Origin: Flavobacterium muglaense
GTDB taxonomy: Bacteria > Bacteroidota > Bacteroidia > Flavobacteriales > Flavobacteriaceae
Assembly (NCBI RefSeq): GCF_014305155.1
Contig: NZ_JACRUK010000001.1
Coordinates: forward strand, 1-64,000
Reading direction: 5' to 3'
Length of the DNA: 64,000 nt
The notes below the pieces were generated by a model. That model was not told where the DNA came from and ran no database searches. It saw nothing but the letters and a program-made list of their open reading frames with translations. The position numbers and the translations under genes were made by a program. The number at the start of each line of letters is the position of its first letter. The stretch's first letter is position 1. Shown piece after piece: positions 7,305 through 16,192 of this stretch.

Positions 7305-10157
7305 TTATTTACTCAAATACATTTTTCTTCTGGAGTACAATTCGTAGAACTGATCGTCTTTTAAGTCATCAATAAACAAGATGCTTTCTCCTGTTGATTT
7401 CATTTCTGGTCCTAATGCTTTGTTTACATTATGGAATTTACTGAAAGAGAAAACCGGTTGCTTGATTGCAAATCCTTTTAATTGTGGGTTAAAAGTAAAG
7501 TCGGTTACTTTATTATGTCCTAACATTACTTTAGTCGCATAATTTACATAAGGTTCTCCATACGCTTTCGCAATAAACGGCACTGTACGAGACGCTCTAG
7601 GGTTTGCTTCAATGATGTAAACCGTATCGTCTTTAATAGCAAACTGAATATTGATTAAACCTACCGTTCTTAAACCTAATGCAATTTTCTTAGTATGATC
7701 TTTGATTTGTTGCATTACAAACTCCCCTAAGTTAAAAGGAGGCAAAGTAGCATTACTGTCTCCAGAGTGCACTCCGCAAGGTTCGATATGCTCCATAATT
7801 CCTATGATGTATACATTCTCTCCGTCACAAATTGCATCGGCTTCAGCCTCAATTGCTCCGTCAAGATAATGGTCTAACAGTAATTTATTCCCAGGAATGG
7901 TTTTCAATAAATTCACAACATGCTCTTCAAGCTCTTGCTTGTTGATCACAATTTTCATTCCTTGACCACCCAATACATAAGAAGGACGAATCAATAATGG
8001 AAAATCCAAAGTATCTGCTAATGCTGCGGCTTCATCTGCTGTTTCAGCAATTCCAAATTGTGGAAAAGGAATATTTAACTCCGTTAACAAATCAGAGAAA
8101 CGCCCTCTGTCTTCGGCTAAATCCAAAGCATCAAAGCTTGTTCCGATGATTTTGATTCCGTATTTAGATAATTTTTCAGCTAGTTTCAAAGCCGTTTGAC
8201 CACCTAACTGCACGATTACTCCTTCTGGTTTTTCGTGCTGAATGATATCGTAGATATGCTCCCAGAAAACAGGCTCGAAGTATAATTTATCTGCTGTATC
8301 AAAGTCAGTAGACACCGTTTCAGGATTACAGTTAATCATAATTGTTTCATATCCGCATTCTTTCGCAGCTAGCACTCCGTGTACACATGAATAATCAAAT
8401 TCAATTCCTTGACCAATTCTATTTGGGCCTGACCCAAGAACAATTATCTTCTTTTTATCTGTAACAACACTTTCGTTATCTACATAACGTGTACCGTCTG
8501 CTTTTTCTATTTCAGCTTCAAAAGTTGAGTAATAGTAAGGAGTCTTTGCCTTGAACTCAGCCGCACAAGTATCTACTAATTTAAATACACGGTTGATATT
8601 TGTATCCATACGCTTTGTATGAACCGCACTTTCTAGACATCCCATCATATGTGCAATTTGTCTATCGGCAAAACCTTTTTGTTTTGCTTCAAGCAAAAGC
8701 TCTCTTGGCAATGTCTCTACTTTATAGTTAGAAATTTCTTTCTCAAGCGTATAAAGTTCTTCATATTGTTTCAAGAACCACATATCAATTTTAGTAATTT
8801 CATGAATGCGGCTCAAAGGAATTCCCATGGCAATTGCATCATAAATTACAAAAACACGATCCCAACTTGCAAAAGTTAGTTTTTCTATAATTTGTTCGTA
8901 GTTTGTGTAGCCTTTTCCGTCAGCTCCTAAACCGTTTCTTTTTATTTCTAATGATTGCGTTGCTTTGTGAAGCGCTTCTTGAAAGGAGCGTCCAATTCCC
9001 ATTACCTCACCTACAGATTTCATTTGAAGCCCTAAAGTTCTATCCGCTCCTTCAAATTTATCAAAATTCCAACGTGGAATTTTCACAATCACATAATCCA
9101 AAGTTGGTTCGAATAAAGCCGAAGTTGATTTGGTAATTTGGTTTTGCAACTCATCAAGATTGTATCCTAAAGCTAATTTTGTTGCAATTTTCGCAATTGG
9201 ATATCCCGTTGCTTTTGATGCTAATGCTGATGAACGCGATACACGAGGGTTGATTTCAATTGCAACGATATCTTCTTTATCATCTGGCGAAACAGCAAAC
9301 TGCACGTTACAACCTCCTGCAAAGTTCCCAATACTACGCATCATTAAGATTGCATAGTCACGCATTCTTTGAAAAGTAGTGTCAGACAAAGTCATTGCTG
9401 GCGCTACAGTGATCGAATCTCCAGTATGAATTCCCATTGGATCCATATTTTCGATCGAACAAATGATTACAACGTTGTCATTTTTATCTCTTAAAAGTTC
9501 TAGTTCATACTCTTTCCAACCCATTAAAGCCTTGTCAATTAAGACTTCATGAATAGGTGATGCTTCTAGACCTCTTGTTAATAATTCATCAAAATCTTCT
9601 TTGTGATATACAATTGCAGCTCCAGTACCTCCTAGAGTAAATGAAGGACGAATTACTAAAGGAAAACCATATTCTTGCGCAATTTCTTTACCTCTAAGGT
9701 ATGAAGTACAAATTTCGGCAGGAGCAGATGGTACATTTATTTTTTTAAGTAGTTGTTTAAACTGTTCTCTATCCTCAGTAATATTAATTGCATTTACATC
9801 AACACCAATCATTCTTACCCCAAAATCTGACCAAATCCCTTTTTCATCAGCTTCTAAACACAAATTAAGTGCTGTTTGTCCTCCCATTGTAGGCAATACC
9901 GCATCAATTTGTGGGTGTGCTTTAAGGATTTCAATGATTGATTTAGTTGTTAAAGGTTTCAAATAAATATGATCGGCCATTGATGGGTCGGTCATGATCG
10001 TCGCAGGATTAGAGTTTATCAAAATAACTTCTATTCCTTCTTCACGAATGGATCGTGCAGATTGTGATCCTGCATAATCAAATTCACAAGCTTGACCAAT
10101 AACAATAGGTCCTGAACCTATTATTAAAACGGATTTAATTGATGTATCTTTTGGCAT
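7305..10157 (-). CDS. carB: carbamoyl-phosphate synthase large chain, without the C-terminal allosteric domain
   Basis: 950 residues, started at MPKDTSIKSVLIIGSGPIVI (10157). An upstream in-frame start at 10211 would add an 18-residue AT-rich leader of no known role. Two ATP-grasp halves are present: SVLIIGSGPIVIGQACEFDYAG opens the carboxyphosphate half, and KIIVLGSGPNRIGQGIEFDYSC opens the carbamoyl-phosphate half. Both carry the usual EINPR and EANPR metal-binding motifs. The enzyme makes carbamoyl phosphate for pyrimidines and arginine together with CarA, which is not in the window. Enterobacterial CarB is about 1073 residues. This one ends at YSRRKMYLSK, where the MGS-like domain that binds UMP, IMP and ornithine would begin. 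Confidence 0.95.
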   Translation of the reverse strand: MPKDTSIKSVLIIGSGPIVIGQACEFDYAGSQSARSIREEGIEVILINSNPATIMTDPSMADHIYLKPLTTKSIIEILKAHPQIDAVLPTMGGQTALNLCLEADEKGIWSDFGVRMIGVDVNAINITEDREQFKQLLKKINVPSAPAEICTSYLRGKEIAQEYGFPLVIRPSFTLGGTGAAIVYHKEDFDELLTRGLEASPIHEVLIDKALMGWKEYELELLRDKNDNVVIICSIENMDPMGIHTGDSITVAPAMTLSDTTFQRMRDYAILMMRSIGNFAGGCNVQFAVSPDDKEDIVAIEINPRVSRSSALASKATGYPIAKIATKLALGYNLDELQNQITKSTSALFEPTLDYVIVKIPRWNFDKFEGADRTLGLQMKSVGEVMGIGRSFQEALHKATQSLEIKRNGLGADGKGYTNYEQIIEKLTFASWDRVFVIYDAIAMGIPLSRIHEITKIDMWFLKQYEELYTLEKEISNYKVETLPRELLLEAKQKGFADRQIAHMMGCLESAVHTKRMDTNINRVFKLVDTCAAEFKAKTPYYYSTFEAEIEKADGTRYVDNESVVTDKKKIIVLGSGPNRIGQGIEFDYSCVHGVLAAKECGYETIMINCNPETVSTDFDTADKLYFEPVFWEHIYDIIQHEKPEGVIVQLGGQTALKLAEKLSKYGIKIIGTSFDALDLAEDRGRFSDLLTELNIPFPQFGIAETADEAAALADTLDFPLLIRPSYVLGGQGMKIVINKQELEEHVVNLLKTIPGNKLLLDHYLDGAIEAEADAICDGENVYIIGIMEHIEPCGVHSGDSNATLPPFNLGEFVMQQIKDHTKKIALGLRTVGLINIQFAIKDDTVYIIEANPRASRTVPFIAKAYGEPYVNYATKVMLGHNKVTDFTFNPQLKGFAIKQPVFSFSKFHNVNKALGPEMKSTGESILFIDDLKDDQFYELYSRRKMYLSK

Positions 10158-10300
10158 ATTATTGTAATTATATGTAGTTTGTTGTTGTAGTTCTATTTTA
10201 ATATCTAACACGAAATCAGCATAAAAGCTTTTTTAAATGTTATAAAAATCAGGATTTGCCTTTAAAAAAAATAATAATTTAACGACAAGGTATAAAAAAA

Positions 10301-10330
10301 GGCGATACTAAAAAAAGTAACGCCTTATTT
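10301..10330 (-). terminator. rpmH terminator
   Basis: GGCGATACT and AGTAACGCC form a 9-bp stem with one mismatch around an A6 loop. On the minus strand it is followed by a T-run, just beyond the rpmH stop. Confidence 0.65.
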
Positions 10331-10345
10331 ATGTTTATACAAACA

Positions 10346-10507
10346 TTATTTTTTGTGTCTTGGGTCACAAGAAACAGTCAATTTATGTCTTCCTTTAGCT
10401 CTTCTTCTAGCAAGAACTTTTCTTCCATTCGCAGAAGCCATTCTGTCCATAAATCCGTGCTTATTTCTTCTTTTTCTTTTCGATGGTTGAAACGTTCTTT
10501 TGCTCAT
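10346..10507 (-). CDS. rpmH: 50S ribosomal protein L34
   Basis: 53 residues, [20 protein letters not shown] and onward to [18 protein letters not shown], which is the classic L34 pattern (TFQPSxRKRxxxHGFxxRM). Extremely basic, as expected for an rRNA-binding protein of the large subunit. It has its own promoter and terminator. rpmH is often beside rnpA and dnaA, but here dnaA lies 28 kb away and rnpA is not seen. Confidence 0.95.
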   Translation of the reverse strand: MSKRTFQPSKRKRRNKHGFMDRMASANGRKVLARRRAKGRHKLTVSCDPRHKK

Positions 10508-10577
10508 TGCTTTGTATCTTTAAATCTTATTTATATGTCTTCTTATTTTCGAATAACTGTTATCCTAAAACCGAGTG

Positions 10578-10607
10578 CAAATATACAAAGACTTTTTTTT
10601 CTCACAA
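10578..10607 (-). promoter_or_regulatory. rpmH promoter, near-ideal Bacteroidota consensus
   Basis: On the minus strand TTG (10605-10607) is followed by a 19-base spacer and TATATTTG (10578-10585), matching the Bacteroidota housekeeping consensus exactly. The predicted start lies about 65 bases upstream of the rpmH ATG. Confidence 0.65.
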
Positions 10608-10670
10608 GTAGTTTTGTAAAAATATTTTCAATTCATTTTACTATATTTGCCTTCATAAAACAATCACACT

Positions 10671-11186
10671 ATGTTTCACAAGAATATTAAACTTATTATC
10701 GCCGGGCTTATTGTAATTACTGGCATCTGGCAATTTACTGAAAACAATATTGGAAACGGAATTTTCCTATTCTTATTGACTGCAATTCCTATTTTCCTTT
10801 ATTTTAAAAACGAATTCATCTTATTAGCTTTCTTAAAACTGCGCAAACAAGACTTTGAAGGTGCTACAAAATGGCTTTCGTTCATTAAAAACCCTGAAGG
10901 TGCTTTAGTACAAAAACAACAAGGATATTACAATTACCTTCACGGAATCATGCTTTCACAAACAAATATTAATCAAGCCGAGAAATATTTCAAAAAAGCA
11001 ATCGAATTAGGATTATCAATGGATATGGATCTTGCTGTAGCAAAGCTAAACCTTGCAGGTGTAGCAATGTCTCGTCGTCGTAAGCTAGAAGCTACTAATT
11101 TATTAAACGAAGCAAAACGTTTAGACAAACAAGGAATGCTAAAAGAACAAATCACAATGATGAAAGGTCAAATGAAAAAAATCTAA
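10671..11186 (+). CDS. small membrane protein with TPR-like C-terminal domain
   Basis: 171 residues. Two hydrophobic helices at about 7-23 and 29-46 are followed by an alpha-helical region with TPR-like repeats (KWLSFIKNPEGALVQKQQ, then NQAEKYFKKAIELGLSMDMD and MSRRRKLEATNLLNEAKRL). No enzyme motif is present, and a scaffolding role at the membrane is inference. Divergent from rpmH; TATATTTG at 10642-10649 is a candidate -7 element without a good -33 partner. Confidence 0.75.
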   Translation: MFHKNIKLIIAGLIVITGIWQFTENNIGNGIFLFLLTAIPIFLYFKNEFILLAFLKLRKQDFEGATKWLSFIKNPEGALVQKQQGYYNYLHGIMLSQTNINQAEKYFKKAIELGLSMDMDLAVAKLNLAGVAMSRRRKLEATNLLNEAKRLDKQGMLKEQITMMKGQMKKI

Positions 11187-11210
11187 TTTTTTTTATTCCT
11201 TACAAATAAA

Positions 11211-11240
11211 GAAGCCGTTTCTAATCCTAGAAACGGCTTC
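11211..11240. terminator. bidirectional terminator
   Basis: A perfect 12-bp stem (GAAGCCGTTTCT with its complement) and a 6-base loop, A-rich to the left and T-rich to the right. It serves the convergent ends at 11186 and 11246. Confidence 0.8.
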
Positions 11241-11245
11241 TTTAT

Positions 11246-12124
11246 TTACTCTTTTCTCAAAACGTCTTTGTAAAGTTCAATATTTGCTTTTACCTTTTCA
11301 TCTAGTTCCGGCTCTTTAATGTCCGTATGCTTTTGCATTTCTTCCCAAATAATTTTGGCCACAATGTAACGACACATATCTTTATCATCAGCAGGAACAA
11401 CATACCAAGGTGCATAATCCGTAGACGTTGCGTTTATCGCCTCCTCATAATACTTCATATAATCATCCCAACGCGCTCTTTCCTTCAAATCTCCTACAGA
11501 GAATTTCCAGTTGTGCTTTTCCTCTTCCAAGCGACGCAACAACCGTTCTCTTTGCTCCTCCTTGCTCAAATTGATAAAAAACTTCAGCACTATCGTTCCG
11601 TTTTGAGTAATGTGCTTCTCAAAATTCCTTATCTGCTCCATTCTATTCTCCCAAAACTCTGGCTTTATATCCTCCACCTGTTCAATTCCTGGGATATTTT
11701 CATTCATAATATATTCCGGATGAACACGTGTAACCAAAACATTTTCATAATGCGTACGGTTAAAAACCGCAAATTTCCCTTTTTCAGGCAGCGCAATATA
11801 ATGACGCCATAAATAATCATGCTCCAACTCCGTCGAGTTTGGCGTTTTAAAACTATGCACCACCACTCCACGAGAATTAAACTCCTTAAAAACTTCCCGA
11901 ATCAAACTGTCCTTCCCAGAGGTATCCACCCCTTGCAAACAAATCAAAACGCCATATTTATTATGAGCATACATCACATCTTGCAGCTCACTCAACTTCT
12001 CGCGCACGTTCTCTAATTTATCTTCTTTGGCATCCTCATCTGCCTTAACATGCAAGTTTGTAGCTAGTTCTGATAATTTTATCGCTTTTACAACTTTAAA
12101 ATCGTCTGGGTTTATTGATTTCAT
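11246..12124 (-). CDS. polyphosphate kinase 2 family protein
   Basis: 292 residues. The PPK2 P-loop GVDTSGKD (65-72) and the lid/Walker B region FNRTHYENVLVTRVHPE (121-137) are diagnostic, followed by FINLSKEEQRERLLRRLEE and KFSVGDLKERARWDDYM. PPK2 enzymes transfer phosphate between polyphosphate and nucleotides. The FNR rather than FDR motif resembles members that use AMP or ADP (class III-like), but the substrate range cannot be fixed from sequence. Cytosolic and transcribed alone. Confidence 0.9.
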   Translation of the reverse strand: MKSINPDDFKVVKAIKLSELATNLHVKADEDAKEDKLENVREKLSELQDVMYAHNKYGVLICLQGVDTSGKDSLIREVFKEFNSRGVVVHSFKTPNSTELEHDYLWRHYIALPEKGKFAVFNRTHYENVLVTRVHPEYIMNENIPGIEQVEDIKPEFWENRMEQIRNFEKHITQNGTIVLKFFINLSKEEQRERLLRRLEEEKHNWKFSVGDLKERARWDDYMKYYEEAINATSTDYAPWYVVPADDKDMCRYIVAKIIWEEMQKHTDIKEPELDEKVKANIELYKDVLRKE

Positions 12125-12189
12125 AGGAAATATTTTATCTTTATAAAATCAAATATAATAAATAATTAGGACTAATCCTGATGAATTTC

Positions 12190-12277
12190 AGGAGCTATTT
12201 CCGGCTATTCGTTGCAATCTTTTTAGCTGCCAAAAAAAGCAGCTAAAAAGGATTTTCACTACTATCCGGGCTAGGGC
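12190..12277 (+). repeat. dispersed intergenic hairpin repeat, copy A
   Basis: The element reads AGGAGCTATTTCCGGCT, then TTGCAATC, a 12-bp perfect stem CTTTTTAGCTGC / GCAGCTAAAAAG (12219-12230 and 12239-12250) with an A-rich loop, and the closing box GGATTTTCACTACTATCC-GGGCTAGGGC. It shares both boxes with copies at 24734-24821 and 60719-60866, while the stem sequence differs. It lies between divergent genes and ends 22 bases before the ATG at 12300. Confidence 0.8.
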
Positions 12278-12299
12278 ATCCGTTTTTACAATAACAACA

Positions 12300-13136
12300 A
12301 TGGGCAATTTTACACTCGAATTACTATTCCACATCATCGGCATCGGTTCAGCATCAGGACTTTTATACAAAGACAACAACCTACTAATCATAGGCGATAA
12401 CAGTAGCTTTTTATACGAATACCATCTAGAATCCAAAACCTTAAACCAATATCCGCTACTAGCAAATCCTGCTGTAAACATTCCTAAAAGCGAGAAACCC
12501 GACTTTGAGTCCCTCACACAATTCCAAGACACCGTTTACGTTTTAGGATCAGGATCTACACCCAAACGAAATGCCATGATCGAATTTGATACCAATCAAA
12601 AAAAGAAAATAGCCACTAACAACCTAGCCGATTTGTATGCTGTAATGCAAAGTTTTGCAAGCATAAAACCCGAAGACTTCAATCTAGAAGGCGCCGTTTA
12701 CGATGGCGAAAACTGGTATTTATTCAACCGAGGCAATGGTGCTTCAAACCAAAACACCGTTTTTACCATTCATGCCAAAAAACTGAGTGAAGAATTCAGT
12801 TTAGTGTCTAATGACTACAAACTACCCAAAATAAAAGGCATTCGATCCAGTTTCACCGATGCCGTTCTAGTCAACAACAATCTTTATTTTTTATCCACTG
12901 TCGAAGACACTCCTTCCACTTATGCCGATGGAGCAATACTTGGCAGCTTCATAGGCTGCATCAACCTTGAAACTATGAAGGTCGATTTTACTAAAAAAAT
13001 CAGCTCAACTCAAAAATTTGAAGGCATCACAGTGTACAAAAACACAACTGACAGTATTGAATTCCTTCTTTGCGAAGACAAAGATACCGAAGAACTAAAA
13101 ACAGCTATTTATAAACTAACCTTAACAAAAAAATAA
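12300..13136 (+). CDS. DUF6929-like beta-propeller protein
   Basis: 278 residues. The start MGNFTLELLFHIIGIGSASG leads into blades such as LLYKDNNLLIIGDNSSFLYEY, FESLTQFQDTVYVLGSG and FEGITVYKNTTDSIEFLLCED, a repeating strand pattern typical of DUF6929-type beta-propellers. No signal peptide is evident. Function unknown. Its stop overlaps the next start by one base (TAATG), so the two genes are translationally coupled. Dispersed repeat copy A sits in the leader. Confidence 0.78.
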   Translation: MGNFTLELLFHIIGIGSASGLLYKDNNLLIIGDNSSFLYEYHLESKTLNQYPLLANPAVNIPKSEKPDFESLTQFQDTVYVLGSGSTPKRNAMIEFDTNQKKKIATNNLADLYAVMQSFASIKPEDFNLEGAVYDGENWYLFNRGNGASNQNTVFTIHAKKLSEEFSLVSNDYKLPKIKGIRSSFTDAVLVNNNLYFLSTVEDTPSTYADGAILGSFIGCINLETMKVDFTKKISSTQKFEGITVYKNTTDSIEFLLCEDKDTEELKTAIYKLTLTKK

Positions 13137-13723
13137 TGAATGCACTATTAAACAAAAGTCTATTTCTAGTAAAAGAGCACCTTGGCATTTTTAAAGCGGC
13201 TAACAATTATGATATTTACGACCCTGCTACTAACGAACTTATTTTAAATTGTAGAGAACACAATCTGGGTTTCTTTTCTAAAATCATTCGTTTTACAAAA
13301 TACAAAAAAATGACTCCTTTTTACCTTGAAATCACAACGGTTTCGGGCGAAAAAATAGTAAGTATGAAAAGACCCACTACCTTTTTTAGATCGGATGTTG
13401 AAGTTTTTAACGAAAAAGACCAACTTATTGGCCTTTTCAAACAAAAATTCTGGTCCATGGGAGGCAAATTCGAAGTAACAGATCAAAACGGTAAACCGGT
13501 TTGTGTATTACAAGGAAAATGGACAGGTTGGGAATTCAAACTATCACAAAACAATAAAGAACTCGCTCAAGTTAGCAAGAAATGGAACGGATTAGGGAAA
13601 GAACTTTTTACCTCTGCCGATAATTATGTTTTACAAATTAACGATACCGTACCACAAGATCACAAAGACCGAAAGTTGATTCTTGCCGCTGTGCTATGCA
13701 TTGACATGGTGCTTAAAGAATAA
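13136..13723 (+). CDS. phospholipid scramblase/LURP1-related protein
   Basis: 195 residues with the twelve-stranded scramblase-like pattern: FLVKEHLGIFKAANNYDIYD, then REHNLGFFSKIIRFTKYKKMTPF, RPTTFFRSDVEVFN and QGKWTGWEFKL, ending in a hydrophobic helix LILAAVLCIDMVL. Bacterial members of this superfamily (Scramblase / LURP-one-related) have no settled function, and lipid binding is inferred. Translationally coupled to the upstream propeller gene. Confidence 0.8.
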   Translation: MNALLNKSLFLVKEHLGIFKAANNYDIYDPATNELILNCREHNLGFFSKIIRFTKYKKMTPFYLEITTVSGEKIVSMKRPTTFFRSDVEVFNEKDQLIGLFKQKFWSMGGKFEVTDQNGKPVCVLQGKWTGWEFKLSQNNKELAQVSKKWNGLGKELFTSADNYVLQINDTVPQDHKDRKLILAAVLCIDMVLKE

Positions 13724-13775
13724 TAAACAATAAGCAACAATTACGCGACAATCGCATTGAATTCTAATAACACTC

Positions 13776-14465
13776 ATGAATAATTACCCACAGTCAACCA
13801 AAAAATCAACCTTAATAAGCGGTATTGTATCCCTGCTACTGATCTTGTTTGCAGGAACTTTTCTATTACCTAAATTACAAGACATTGGTATTCCTTATGA
13901 AACAGTACTCTACATTTCTCGGTTTTTTATTTGGTTTTGCCTAGCAATCCTTTTTCTTTTCTCCTTTTATATAGAAAAACAACCTTTTTTACTCTACAAG
14001 GAGCAGGTATACCCCTTATCTTATTACTTCAAATCAGTTGTAAAAACAATGCTAATTTTAATAGCAGCGTTATTCTTCGTTTCATTACTAATAAAAGCAA
14101 TTGGGTATCCTGTTGAAAGCGAGAAAATGAATCAGATTATGAAAATATTCAAGAACAATATCCCTTTAATTGCGTTCACCTGTGTCACCGCTGGTATTAC
14201 TGAAGAACTACTGTTTAGAGGCTACCTCACGCCACGGCTAGAAATACTACTCAAAAACAAATACGGAGCAATAGTACTTTCCAGCATACTATTCGGACTC
14301 TTGCATTACAGCTACGGAACATTAATACAAATGATAGGACCATTTACCATCGGATTGGTTTTTGCTTTGCATTATAATAAATACCAAAACATTAAAATTG
14401 TAATAATTTGCCACTTCCTTTGGGATTTTATGGTGCTCCTAATTAAAAATGGGCAACTGCATTAA
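13776..14465 (+). CDS. CPBP-family intramembrane metalloprotease
   Basis: 229 residues with about six TM helices. The CPBP (Abi) motifs are complete: EELLFRG (Glu143, Glu144, Arg148), FGLLHYSYG (His177) and HFLWDF (His213, Asp217). This family of Rce1-like glutamic/metallo intramembrane proteases acts in membrane protein processing or self-immunity; the substrate is unknown. No bacteriocin gene is adjacent. Confidence 0.88.
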   Translation: MNNYPQSTKKSTLISGIVSLLLILFAGTFLLPKLQDIGIPYETVLYISRFFIWFCLAILFLFSFYIEKQPFLLYKEQVYPLSYYFKSVVKTMLILIAALFFVSLLIKAIGYPVESEKMNQIMKIFKNNIPLIAFTCVTAGITEELLFRGYLTPRLEILLKNKYGAIVLSSILFGLLHYSYGTLIQMIGPFTIGLVFALHYNKYQNIKIVIICHFLWDFMVLLIKNGQLH

Positions 14466-14515
14466 CTTTAAGGATTTTTTCACATTCCCTTTTCTTTAAA
14501 AAAATTAGAATGGGC

Positions 14516-14523
14516 TAACTTTG
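14516..14523 (+). promoter_or_regulatory. candidate -7 element of the SDR gene
   Basis: TAACTTTG matches TAnnTTTG and lies 25 bases before the ATG at 14548. No convincing TTG lies 17-23 bases upstream. Confidence 0.4.
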
Positions 14524-14547
14524 CTACTAACATATAAAATTGACACA

Positions 14548-15264
14548 ATGACGGATTTAAAAAATAAAAATGCACTAATCACCGGTGCCGGAAAAGGAAT
14601 CGGAAAAGCAATTGCTTTGGCATTAGCCAAAGAAGGCGTGAACGTAATATTGGTGGCCAGAACACAAGAAGAAATAGACAATGTAGCTGCAAAAGCTCGT
14701 TCATTAAGAGTAAAATCGCTAGCGATAACTGCTGATGTAGCCGACATTAATTCAGTAAACACAGCAGTTGAAAAAGCAATTGCCGAATTTGGCACTATCG
14801 ATATCTTGATCAATAATGCAGGTATTGCAGCTTTCGGGAAATTCTTAGAACTAGAACCTACCGCTTGGGAGCGCATCATTCAAGTGAATTTAATGGGAAC
14901 CTATTATATGACACGCGCCGTTTTACCTAATATGATCGAAAGACAAACGGGAGACATCATCAATATCTCATCGACTGCAGGATTAGCAGGAAACGCTTTA
15001 ACAAGTGCTTATAGTGCTTCAAAATTTGCTGTTTTGGGATTAACCGATTCGTTGATGCAAGAAGTTCGCAAACACAACATTCGCGTAACAGCATTAACGC
15101 CAAGTACTGTTGCTACAGACATGGCCAAAGATTTGAAACTTACTGACGGAAACCCCGACTCTGTAATGCAAGCCGAAGATATGGCCGATTTGATTATTGC
15201 ACAATTGAAACTTAATCGTCGTGTATTTATCAAAAACAGTAGCATTTGGTCTACTAACCCGTAA
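14548..15264 (+). CDS. SDR family oxidoreductase (3-ketoacyl-ACP reductase-like)
   Basis: 238 residues from [20 protein letters not shown]. An upstream TTG at 14521 would fall inside the predicted promoter, so ATG 14548 is chosen. Classical SDR features: GAGKGIG (13-19) for NAD(P) binding, NNAG (89-92), and the catalytic Ser142, Tyr155, Lys159 in SAYSASK. It resembles FabG-like reductases, but no fatty-acid synthesis genes are near, so the substrate is open. A strong terminator follows. Confidence 0.88.
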   Translation: MTDLKNKNALITGAGKGIGKAIALALAKEGVNVILVARTQEEIDNVAAKARSLRVKSLAITADVADINSVNTAVEKAIAEFGTIDILINNAGIAAFGKFLELEPTAWERIIQVNLMGTYYMTRAVLPNMIERQTGDIINISSTAGLAGNALTSAYSASKFAVLGLTDSLMQEVRKHNIRVTALTPSTVATDMAKDLKLTDGNPDSVMQAEDMADLIIAQLKLNRRVFIKNSSIWSTNP

Positions 15265-15295
15265 TCTATCTCGCGAAACTTCGCAATAAAGATAC

Positions 15296-15342
15296 AAAGG
15301 TTCACAGTGTTTAGTATTTAAACGCTGTGGACCTTTTTTTTT
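15296..15342 (+). terminator. strong terminator after the SDR gene
   Basis: A 16-bp stem with two G-U wobbles (AAGGTTCACAGTGTTT with AAACGCTGTGGACCTT), a 6-7-base loop and a T8 tract. Confidence 0.8.
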
Positions 15343-15392
15343 GTAGCAAAAGGCAAATTTAAAGGGTAATTTCAAAATAGCAAACGAAACCT

Positions 15393-15458
15393 TTTGTCTC
15401 GCTGAAAGCGTCTCAGCAAAGTTTCTCACCTGATGTGAGACGCTTTCAGCGAGACAAA
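15393..15458. repeat. 23-bp perfect inverted repeat
   Basis: TTTGTCTCGCTGAAAGCG and following bases (15393-15415) recur inverted at 15436-15458 without a mismatch, around a 20-base spacer. It lies in the 389-base gene-free stretch 15265-15653, after the SDR terminator, so it is unlikely to be that gene's terminator. Nothing else recognisable lies in this stretch apart from the promoter region of the sigma gene at its right end. Confidence 0.75.
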
Positions 15459-15653
15459 CTTTGGAGATTAGTTTTGAGGTTAAGTCAATAGTCAAACTCA
15501 AAAATCAATTTCAGGAACAAAACTTAAATGATGAATGCTTAACGCAAATCATCAATCGTTAACTGTTAATCAAAAATCATTAATTTATTTTTTTTTCACT
15601 CCCCTCCCAACCTTTTTGACTAAATTACTCTCTATACTAGTAAAGACACTATT

Positions 15654-16190
15654 GTGATAAACGAAAATCTAATATTAGCGTGTAAAAAAATGCAGCGAGA
15701 CGCCCAGCGTCAGGTGTATGAACTACTGTCACCCAAGCTATATGCAACCTGCAAACGCTATTTGAAAAAAGAAGAAGAAATCGAGGAAGCCTTGGCGGAT
15801 GCTTTTTTTATACTATTCACCAAGTTGGATCAACTGAAAGAAATTGGCGCTTTTGAAGCTTGGGCTCGCAAAATTGCTGTGAACCAATGTCTGGCCACTA
15901 TCAAAAAGAAAACCAACTTTAATATGTATTTGGACGATGTCAGCACTATTGCATTGCCGTTTACTGAGGAAGACACCCACCTTGAAGAAGAAGATTTATT
16001 GCAGTTACTCAACCAAATTCCGGACGGATGCAAAACGGTTTTCAATCTTTTTGTGATTGAAGGCTACGGACACAAGGAGATTGCCACAATGCTTCAAATT
16101 TCTGAAGGTACCTCCAAATCGCAACTGAATGCGGCCAAAACCAAGTTGAAAGAATTAGTGAACAACCTGTATTACAAAAAATCGAATTAG
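15654..16190 (+). CDS. ECF-type RNA polymerase sigma factor
   Basis: 178 residues from a GTG start; no ATG offers a full-length alternative. Region 2 is visible in RYLKKEEEIEEALADAFFILFTKLDQL and FEAWARKIAVNQCLATIKKK, and region 4 in IPDGCKTVFNLFVIEGYGHKEIATMLQISEGTSKSQLNAAKTKLK. The next gene begins two bases after the stop and encodes a single-TM protein in the position of an anti-sigma factor. Just upstream, CCAACCTTTTT and TCTATACTAG resemble, weakly, ECF-type -35 and -10 elements. Confidence 0.92.
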   Translation: MINENLILACKKMQRDAQRQVYELLSPKLYATCKRYLKKEEEIEEALADAFFILFTKLDQLKEIGAFEAWARKIAVNQCLATIKKKTNFNMYLDDVSTIALPFTEEDTHLEEEDLLQLLNQIPDGCKTVFNLFVIEGYGHKEIATMLQISEGTSKSQLNAAKTKLKELVNNLYYKKSN

Positions 16191-16192
16191 TC

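Noticed and set aside
8649-9357. Several plus-strand open frames of 75-77 codons opposite carB
   Set aside because: They are antisense shadows of a well-conserved gene; no recognisable protein pattern or start context.
10331-10690. 119-codon plus-strand frame over the rpmH region
   Set aside because: It is antisense to rpmH and to its promoter; the Ser/Phe-rich translation is the expected mirror of Lys/Arg-rich L34.
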